A stretch of DNA of 11,641 nucleotides from Thermoleophilaceae bacterium (GTDB taxonomy: Bacteria > Actinomycetota > Thermoleophilia > Solirubrobacterales > Thermoleophilaceae). Made by a program: the position numbers and the translations under genes. This document shows positions 1 to 4,715 of this stretch, piece after piece. Within the stretch, counting starts at the first letter, position 1, and each line of letters begins with the position of its first letter. The notes below the pieces were generated by a model. The model had not been told where the DNA came from and ran no database searches. It saw only the letters and a list, made by a program, of their open reading frames with translations. The stretch is from contig JACCSF010000131.1 in assembly GCA_013813135.1 (NCBI GenBank), positions 1 to 11,641 on the forward strand, read 5' to 3'.

Positions 1-1
1 C

Positions 2-1150
2 GCCTGCCTCGAGCAATCCGCATCCCAGTTGCTGGCCTTCGCCCTTGCCGGGACGGATGGCGTGCAGCAGGCGGCCGAGCGGGTGCTGAACAAGCAGCGC
101 TTCGACGGCGGCTTCGGCCTGTGGTCCGCCCAGGGCGAAATCCAATACTGGACCGGCGCCTATGCTACCGAGGCCCTGCTGCGCGCCCGCGCCGCCGGCG
201 CCGCCGCCACCACCACGCCCGTGGCCGTGGCCGTGCGCCCGCTGCGGCTCGCCTCCGTCGGCGACATCAATCTCGGCGACGTCCCGGGCGACGCCATCGC
301 CGCCAACGGCCCCGAATACCCCTGGCAGGGCACCGGCAAGGCCCTCAAGACGGCCGATCTCGCCTTCGGCAACCTCGAATGCGCCGTGTCCACGCGAGGC
401 GAGCCCTTTCCCAAGCAGTACAACTTCCGCGCCACCCCGGCGGCGCTCGCCGGTCTGCGCCGCCACTCCGGCATCGATGTCCTCAACCTCGCCAACAACC
501 ACGTCGGCGACTACGGCCCCACGGCGACGGTCGACACCATCCGCGGCGTCGAGCGCCTCGGCATGAAGGCGGTCGGAGCCGGTCCGAACCTCGGCCGCGC
601 CCTCGCGCCCCAGGTGGTCAGGCGGCTCGGCCTGCGCGTTGCCTTCGTCGGCTTCTCCGAGATCGCGCCGGTGGAGTTCGCGGCGGCGAAGGGTCGCCCG
701 GGCACCGCCTGGGCCAGCCCGGACCAGATCGCCGCGTCCGTGCACGCCGCGCGCCGCAAGGCAGACATCGTCGTCGCCACCTTCCACTGGGGCACCGAGA
801 AGCAAACGCTCGAGACCGCCCAGCAGCGCGAGCTGGCCGACGTGGCCGTGCGCGCCGGCGCGCAGGTCGTCCTCGGCGCCCACCCGCACACGCTCCAGCC
901 GGTGCGCCGCCAGGGCGGCGCGATCGTGGCGTACTCGCTCGGCAACTTCGTGTTCGGCGCCCAGTCGCCGGAGACCACCTCCACCGGCATCCTCGAGCTG
1001 GACCTGACCGCCGAGGGCGTCAGCAGGGCGAACTGGCGCGCCGCGCGTATCTCCGGCGGCCGCCCCCTGTTCGAGAAGCAGGCCCCGCGCCGCCTGCCGC
1101 TGCGCGACGGCCTCGCGATGGAGGCCGGCGTGAACCTGCCCGAGCTCTGA
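2..1150 (+). CDS. CapA-family (PGA_cap) metallophosphatase-like protein with an alpha-2-macroglobulin thioester fragment at its N-terminus; 5' end outside window
   Basis: The frame is open from base 2 to a TGA at 1148-1150 (382 residues visible), so the true start lies upstream; a TTG at 29 is the first possible internal start but would cut off a recognisable motif. Residues 2-5 are CLEQ, the thioester signature of alpha-2-macroglobulins, followed by QRFDGGFGLW (about 33-42) and YWTGAY, both typical of the macroglobulin thioester (alpha/alpha toroid) domain. After an Ala/Thr-rich stretch (about 65-80) the protein becomes CapA-like: VGDINLG (Asp88), LANNH (Asn166, His167), FHWG (262-264), AHPHTLQPV (His294, His296) and YSLGNFVF. 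CapA-family proteins belong to the calcineurin-like phosphatase superfamily and are linked to poly-gamma-glutamate capsule or cell-surface chemistry. No signal peptide is visible, although CapA proteins are normally exported. The CapA domain call is firm. The macroglobulin part is a fragment, and whether the fusion is real is open. Confidence 0.85.
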   Translation, partial: ACLEQSASQLLAFALAGTDGVQQAAERVLNKQRFDGGFGLWSAQGEIQYWTGAYATEALLRARAAGAAATTTPVAVAVRPLRLASVGDINLGDVPGDAIAANGPEYPWQGTGKALKTADLAFGNLECAVSTRGEPFPKQYNFRATPAALAGLRRHSGIDVLNLANNHVGDYGPTATVDTIRGVERLGMKAVGAGPNLGRALAPQVVRRLGLRVAFVGFSEIAPVEFAAAKGRPGTAWASPDQIAASVHAARRKADIVVATFHWGTEKQTLETAQQRELADVAVRAGAQVVLGAHPHTLQPVRRQGGAIVAYSLGNFVFGAQSPETTSTGILELDLTAEGVSRANWRAARISGGRPLFEKQAPRRLPLRDGLAMEAGVNLPEL

Positions 1151-1162
1151 CGTTACGGGCAT

Positions 1163-1196
1163 GCGCTCGCCGGAGCGCTCCCGCCCGAGGATTTTT
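1163..1196 (+). terminator. possible weak terminator after the CapA-like gene
   Basis: A perfect 6-bp stem, GCGCTC (1163-1168) and GAGCGC (1173-1178), has a 4-base loop and lies 12 bases after the stop codon. A run of five T follows at 1192-1196, but 12 bases separate it from the stem, so this is not a textbook intrinsic terminator. A CTCG/CGAG pairing reaching closer to the T-run is an alternative fold. Confidence 0.3.
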
Positions 1197-1205
1197 GAGA
1201 CCCTT

Positions 1206-1222
1206 GGACCGAATGGCGGTCC
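1206..1222 (+). other. small hairpin upstream of the carboxylate-amine ligase gene
   Basis: GGACCG (1206-1211) and CGGTCC (1217-1222) form a perfect 6-bp stem with a 5-base loop. It lies between the end of the CapA-like gene and the leader ORF at 1257. It could be a 5'-UTR structure or a leftover of a transcript end. No T-run follows, so I do not call it a terminator. Confidence 0.25.
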
Positions 1223-1256
1223 CCGCCCACTGAATTTCCTACGCGGGGCCAAGGAC

Positions 1257-1292
1257 ATGACACCCGCTTCCAGCCAGGCTTGCGCGGCATGA
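1257..1292 (+). CDS. possible 11-residue leader peptide, ATGA-overlapping the ligase start
   Basis: An ATG at 1257 opens a short frame, MTPASSQACAA, ending at TGA 1290-1292. That stop overlaps the ATG (1289) of the downstream ligase gene as ATGA. An AAGGA lies at 1251-1255, but only one base before this ATG, which is too close for a normal ribosome binding site. The ligase ATG itself has no good Shine-Dalgarno, so reinitiation from this frame is conceivable. The peptide has one Cys codon. This is inference from layout; a frame this short can easily occur by chance. Confidence 0.25.
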   Translation: MTPASSQACAA

Positions 1293-2467
1293 GGCCGTCG
1301 CTGCCCGACTGGGCGATCTGGAACTCCGATCCCGGCCGCCCGGCGTGGACGGTCGGCATCGAGGAGGAGGTGATGCTGCTCGACCCGGACAGCTGGTCGC
1401 TGGCACAGCGCATCGACAGCCTGCTGCCCGAGCTGTCGCCGCGGCTGGCGGGGAGCGTGAGCGCCGAGACGCACGCATGCACGCTCGAGCTGGCCACGGG
1501 TGTACACCCGAGCGTGCGTAGCGCTGCAGCCGAGCTGTACTCGCTCCGCGTCGCGCTGGCGGGGGAGCTACGGCCGCTCGGGCTGCAACCGGCGGTGGCG
1601 GGCACCCACCCGCTTGCTCTGGGCCACGAGGTCGAGGTCTCGGGCGGCGCCCGCTACCAGTTGCTCCACGAGGGCCTGCGCGTGCTGGCGCGCCGCGAGC
1701 CGACCTTCGCGCTCCATGTCCACGTCGGGGTTCCCGACCCCCACCTGGCCACCCGCGCCGTCGACCGCCTGCGGGCACACCTGCCGCTGATCCTCGCGCT
1801 ATCTGCCAACTCCCCGTTCTGGGCCGGTCGCGACACCGGCATGGCCTCGGTGCGCACGCCGCTGTTCCAGGCCTTCCCGCGCGCCGGGGTGCCGCGCCGC
1901 TGCGGGAGCTACGAGACCTACGTCGAGCGTCTGGACGTGCTGCTTCGCGCGGGGGCCTTCCCGGAGCCGACCTTCGTCTGGTCGGACGTGCGGCTGCAAC
2001 CGCGCTTCGGCACCGTCGAGGTGCGCGTGGCCGACGCGCAGACGAGCGTGGCCGAGGTCGCGGCGATCGCCGCGGTGATCCAGGCGCTGGTCCGGATCGA
2101 GGCGACCGAGGAACTCGCGGACGAGGCGCTGGTGGAAGCGCACGAGGTCATCGAGGAGAACCGCTTCCTCGCTGCCCGCGACGGCATGGCCGCACGGCTG
2201 GTCGATCCCGCCACCGACGAGCGGGTGCCCGCCGCCGAGCAGTTCTCCGCGCTGCTCGAGGCCTGCGCGGACCACGCCGGCGCGCTCGATTCCCGGGTGG
2301 AGCTGGAGGTGGCCGCCGTCCTCGCGCGGCGCTCGGGCGCCGAGCACCAGCGCCAGCTGGCGCACAACTACGGCATGGAGGGAGTGCTTCCCGAACTGGG
2401 CAGGGCCTTTCTCGACTCCACCTCGCTGGTCGCTCACGTGGCCGCGCTGGCCGCGGCTAGGTCTTGA
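1289..2467 (+). CDS. carboxylate-amine ligase, YbdK / glutamate-cysteine ligase type 2 (GCS2) family
   Basis: The 392-residue product has the expected length for YbdK/GCS2 proteins, which join the gamma-carboxylate of glutamate (or another acid) to an amine using ATP. Visible family features in order: WTVGIEEEVMLLD with Glu25-27 (nucleotide/metal and substrate site), ELATGVHP, FALHVHVGVPDP (His143, His145), LSANSPFWAGRDTG, GSYETYVERL, a WSDVRLQPRFGTVEVRV block, and ENRFLAARDG near the C-terminus. I chose ATG 1289; an in-frame TTG at 1280 adds three residues and neither has a strong ribosome binding site. The gene follows the CapA-like gene on the same strand after 138 bases and overlaps the stop of the convergent SDR gene by 11 bases. 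E. coli YbdK has only weak gamma-glutamylcysteine synthetase activity, and the substrate here cannot be read from sequence. Confidence 0.92.
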   Translation: MRPSLPDWAIWNSDPGRPAWTVGIEEEVMLLDPDSWSLAQRIDSLLPELSPRLAGSVSAETHACTLELATGVHPSVRSAAAELYSLRVALAGELRPLGLQPAVAGTHPLALGHEVEVSGGARYQLLHEGLRVLARREPTFALHVHVGVPDPHLATRAVDRLRAHLPLILALSANSPFWAGRDTGMASVRTPLFQAFPRAGVPRRCGSYETYVERLDVLLRAGAFPEPTFVWSDVRLQPRFGTVEVRVADAQTSVAEVAAIAAVIQALVRIEATEELADEALVEAHEVIEENRFLAARDGMAARLVDPATDERVPAAEQFSALLEACADHAGALDSRVELEVAAVLARRSGAEHQRQLAHNYGMEGVLPELGRAFLDSTSLVAHVAALAAARS

Positions 2468-3101
2468 CCAGGTGGCGGTAGCTGTCCTGGTTGTCGCGCA
2501 GGAACCCGGCGAGCGAGATCGGCTTGCGTCCGGTCAGCCGCTCGACGTCCTCGCTGACCGGCTCGAGCTCCCCGGCCGCGATCGCCGCGTATGAGGTGAC
2601 CCAGCCCTCGATCTCCCACTCCGGAGCGCCGCTGGGAGAGCGCGACGCGCGCGCCTCGGGCACGTAGGTGACGAGTCGCCCGGCCGCCTGCCCGACCTGC
2701 TGGGCGACCTCGGCGAGCGTGAGCGCCTCCGGGCCGGTCATGGCGTAGGCCGCGCCGGCGTGGCCGTCCTCGGTGAGCGCCACGGCGGCCGAGGCGGCAA
2801 TGTCGTCGCGGGCCACCACCGCCGCCCGCCCGTCGCCGGCGGGCCCCCGGATCACCCCGCCCTCGCCGACGAACACCGGCATGAAGTCGAGGTAGATGTT
2901 GTCGCGCAAGAACGTCCAGGCAAGCGGCGTCTGCTTGATGTGCTCCTCGGTGTGGAAGTGGTCGCGCCCGAAGGTGAACGTCGTGTCCGGGGCGGCGCCG
3001 AAGAACGACGTGTAGACGATCCGCTCGACGCCCGCCGCCACCGCGGCGTCGACCGCGACACGCCCGCCGAGCGCTCCGCTCGCGCCCGTGACCGCGATCA
3101 T
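2457..3101 (-). CDS. NmrA/QorB-like SDR oxidoreductase, apparently with an internal in-frame deletion
   Basis: The 214-residue product starts MIAVTGASGALGGRVA, the Rossmann nucleotide-binding loop (TGxxGxxG), and later carries VERIVYTSFFGA, HTEEHI, AWTFLRDNIYLDF, RDDIAASAA, TGPEALTLAEVA and a C-terminal ISLAGFLRDN. These match atypical SDRs of the NmrA/QorB type (NAD(P)H-dependent quinone or related reductases). From memory relatives are about 280 residues. Here the glycine loop joins directly to VDAAVAAGVERIVYTSF, which normally comes some 65-70 residues later, so strands 2-3 of the fold are missing. ATG 3101 is preceded by GGGAG seven bases upstream, a good ribosome binding site. An alternative ATG at 3125 overlaps the upstream VOC stop as TGATG and would add eight residues. 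The gene is the second of a VOC-SDR pair. The product may be non-functional despite its open frame. Confidence 0.8.
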   Translation of the reverse strand: MIAVTGASGALGGRVAVDAAVAAGVERIVYTSFFGAAPDTTFTFGRDHFHTEEHIKQTPLAWTFLRDNIYLDFMPVFVGEGGVIRGPAGDGRAAVVARDDIAASAAVALTEDGHAGAAYAMTGPEALTLAEVAQQVGQAAGRLVTYVPEARASRSPSGAPEWEIEGWVTSYAAIAAGELEPVSEDVERLTGRKPISLAGFLRDNQDSYRHLVKT

Positions 3102-3124
3102 CGCGGCTCTCCCAGGCCCAGGCA

Positions 3125-4027
3125 TCAGCGGGCGCCCGGGGGCGTGAGCCCCCGGGCCGTCACGAGGACGGCGTTGTTCTGAGGGTCGCGCGTGAGGAAC
3201 CCGCCACTCCGATCCTCCACCGGCGCACCCGCGGCGCCCAGCCGCTCGCGCACGGCCGCCACGTCGCGGGGCTCGGGCAGGACGACGGTCCAGTGGCGCA
3301 GGCCGACGGTGCCGGCGGGCATCGGCGGCACGCCCTCGCCGCGCCAGGTGTTGAGGCCGAGGTGATGGTGATAGCCGCCGGCCGCGATGAACGCGGCGCT
3401 GGGGAAGCGGGTCATGACCTCGAAGCCGACCAGGTCGCGCCAGAACGCCAGCGCGTCCTCGACGTCCCCGATGTGCAGGTGCAGGTGCCCCACACGCATA
3501 TCGGGTGAGACGTGGGCGGGCGCCTCCGCACCCTCGACGAGCGCCATCAGCCCCTGCATGTCGAGCGGCTCCGGCCCGCCGAGGGCCGTCGGGTCGCTGA
3601 GATCGCCCCAGTGTTCGCGCGAGCGGTCGGCGGCAAGCTCGATCCCGTTGCCATCGGGGTCGGACAGGTAGATCGCCTCGGAGATCTTGTGGTCGGAGGC
3701 GCCGCTGACCGGTGTGCGGCTCGCGATCAGCCGCTGCGCCGCGCGAGCGAGCTCGATTCGCGACGGGTGCAGCAGCGCGAAGTGGTAGAGGCCGGCGTGC
3801 CGGCCCGCTGGCCGCGCGTCCGGCTGCGCCCTCAGCACCACCAGGTCCTCCCCGCCCGCGCCGAGCGCCACCCCGGAGCCCTCGCGGCGCGCCACACGCA
3901 GGCCGAGCGCGGACTCGTAGAAGGGGATGGAGCGGTCGAGGTCGGTCACCGTGAGGTGGACCGCGCCCAGGCGCAGGTCGTCGGGGAGCGTCGCCTGGTT
4001 GGCGGTTGAGGCCGAAGTAGTGGTCAT
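3125..4027 (-). CDS. two-domain VOC-family protein, CatE-like ring-cleaving dioxygenase / glyoxalase
   Basis: The 300-residue product has two vicinal-oxygen-chelate modules. The first runs from GAVHLTVTDLDRS (His24) through LYHFALLHP (His82) to SDPDGNGIEL (Glu130), the usual His/His/Glu metal set. The second runs from GHLHLHIGDVEDALAFW (His183 aligns with His24) through GYHHHLGLNTW (His220-222) to DPQNNAVLV, where the expected acidic ligand is replaced by a hydrophobic residue. The layout resembles Bacillus CatE-type catechol 2,3-dioxygenases, but the substrate is unknown. I chose ATG 4027; a TTG immediately upstream (4030) is also possible. There is no Shine-Dalgarno, and a TAGAAT box lies eight bases upstream, consistent with a leaderless transcript. 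Its TGA overlaps an alternative start of the SDR gene, so the two are probably one operon. Confidence 0.88.
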   Translation of the reverse strand: MTTTSASTANQATLPDDLRLGAVHLTVTDLDRSIPFYESALGLRVARREGSGVALGAGGEDLVVLRAQPDARPAGRHAGLYHFALLHPSRIELARAAQRLIASRTPVSGASDHKISEAIYLSDPDGNGIELAADRSREHWGDLSDPTALGGPEPLDMQGLMALVEGAEAPAHVSPDMRVGHLHLHIGDVEDALAFWRDLVGFEVMTRFPSAAFIAAGGYHHHLGLNTWRGEGVPPMPAGTVGLRHWTVVLPEPRDVAAVRERLGAAGAPVEDRSGGFLTRDPQNNAVLVTARGLTPPGAR

Positions 4028-4035
4028 CAACCAGG

Positions 4036-4041
4036 ATTCTA
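4036..4041 (-). promoter_or_regulatory. candidate -10 box of a leaderless promoter for the VOC-SDR pair
   Basis: On the minus strand TAGAAT is followed by eight bases and then the ATG at 4027, which would place the transcript start at or next to the start codon. This agrees with the absence of a Shine-Dalgarno for that gene; leaderless genes are common in actinobacteria. No convincing -35 box is seen. Confidence 0.4.
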
Positions 4042-4092
4042 GAGCCCGAATCGCGAGCTGACCGCCCGGAAGCGCGTGCGATTCGTCCGATC

Positions 4093-4110
4093 TGTGACGA
4101 ACGCCTCACA
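4093..4110. promoter_or_regulatory. inverted repeat TGTGA-N8-TCACA between divergent genes, possible operator
   Basis: TGTGA (4093-4097) and TCACA (4106-4110) are perfect inverted half-sites separated by eight bases. They lie in the 156-base gap between the VOC gene (minus) and the small-ORF/dehydrogenase group (plus). The half-sites equal those of CRP/GlxR-type sites, but those use a 6-base spacer, so a different regulator or chance is likely. The rest of the gap (4042-4183) holds no TA dinucleotide, and hence no ordinary TANNNT -10 box for the plus-strand genes. Confidence 0.28.
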
Positions 4111-4183
4111 CTTGGTGCGACCGCTGCGAGAGGCTCTGCCGGACAAGGCGCTCCCGGCGCTCGAGCCACAGAAAGGCCCTCCG

Positions 4184-4378
4184 ATGAGCTACGCAGCCCC
4201 CTTGGCCTACGCCGCCAACGCGTTGTCATACGACCCGTACGCCGGCGCGAGCCACCACCCTCGCCCCGTGCGGCAGCGCCGCCGGCGCATGCGCATGACG
4301 CTCCTGCCGGCTCTGCGTCCGCGCCGCCAGACGACCGCTCCGGCCACGCTCGCCACCGGTGGCGGCAGCTCGCGATGA
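4184..4378 (+). CDS. small Arg-rich hypothetical protein, ATGA-overlapping the next gene
   Basis: I do not recognise this 64-residue product. The N-terminal third is rich in Ala and Tyr (MSYAAPLAYAANALSYDPYA). The middle is strongly basic (QRRRRMR at 31-37; 11 Arg in total) and the tail is Thr/Ala/Gly/Ser-rich, so it looks disordered and could bind nucleic acid or acidic surfaces. Support for a real gene: AAAGG (4173-4177) stands six bases before the ATG at 4184, and its TGA overlaps the next gene's ATG as ATGA, an arrangement typical of coupled genes. Against it: low complexity and no known family. The frame also extends upstream to an ATG at 4076, but that extension has no ribosome binding site. 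Confidence 0.45.
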   Translation: MSYAAPLAYAANALSYDPYAGASHHPRPVRQRRRRMRMTLLPALRPRRQTTAPATLATGGGSSR

Positions 4379-4686
4379 CGACCGAGCCTCGGCTCAGCCC
4401 GCGCTTCGAGCGCAGCGCCACGCCGCCGCCCGGTCACGCCGAGCCCGGCGCGATCCGCCCCGATCGCCTTACGATCTGGCCGACGGAGGACGGCTGCTAC
4501 GGCATCGACGTTCGCTGGCACGGCCGCGAGTGCATGCTGCGCGCGGTCGTGGTGCGCCGTCTGCTGGCCGAGGCCGGCCTCGACGCTCAGGCCGGCAACT
4601 CCCAGGACGGCCGCTTGTGGGAGCTGCGCGTGGGGCCCGTGCCCGCCGATCAGGTGGCGAAGGTGATCGAGGCCTACATCTGGTAG
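4375..4686 (+). CDS. conserved-looking hypothetical protein of 103 residues
   Basis: I recognise no family with confidence. The first ~30 residues are Pro/Arg-rich and probably flexible. Residues 33-103 look like a compact alpha/beta fold: LTIWPTEDGCYGIDVRW, then a helix (AVVVRRLLAEAGL), then LWELRVGPVPADQVAKVIEAYIW. The segment from RLLAEAGL to the C-terminus loosely recalls a SPOR-type peptidoglycan-binding repeat (strand, VGP turn, helix), but no membrane anchor or signal peptide is present, so this is only a hint. The ATG overlaps the preceding stop (ATGA), and the stop lies 29 bases before the GTG of the glutamate dehydrogenase, so the three are probably co-transcribed. Confidence 0.7.
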   Translation: MTTEPRLSPRFERSATPPPGHAEPGAIRPDRLTIWPTEDGCYGIDVRWHGRECMLRAVVVRRLLAEAGLDAQAGNSQDGRLWELRVGPVPADQVAKVIEAYIW

Positions 4687-4697
4687 CGCCGGGGGCG

Positions 4698-4703
4698 TAG
4701 ACT
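4698..4703 (+). promoter_or_regulatory. possible -10 box before the glutamate dehydrogenase
   Basis: TAGACT fits TANNNT and lies 12 bases before the GTG start, which would give a very short leader. No good -35 box stands in front of it. GGGAGA (4708-4713) lies closer to the GTG than an ideal Shine-Dalgarno, so either a near-leaderless promoter or simple co-transcription with the upstream gene is possible. Confidence 0.25.
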
Positions 4704-4715
4704 CGCCGGGAGACC

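Noticed and set aside
29..1150. TTG at 29 as the true start of the CapA-like gene
   Set aside because: The frame is open to the window edge and the CLEQ thioester motif lies upstream of it in the same frame, so the gene most likely starts outside the window.
121..1233. 370-codon plus-strand frame over the CapA-like gene
   Set aside because: Arg/Pro-rich shadow; the CapA motifs are all in the other frame.
4093..4110. CRP/GlxR binding site
   Set aside because: The half-sites match, but the spacer is eight bases instead of six, so I keep it only as an unassigned inverted repeat.
4076..4183. Longer version of the small Arg-rich ORF starting at 4076
   Set aside because: The upstream ATG lacks a ribosome binding site, while AAAGG stands properly before the ATG at 4184.
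3126..4421. Long N-terminal extension of the SDR frame (654 codons in total)
   Set aside because: Upstream of the MIAVTG start the frame overlaps the VOC gene in another phase and gives Arg/Ala/Gly-rich sequence. A good ribosome binding site stands before the 3101 start.
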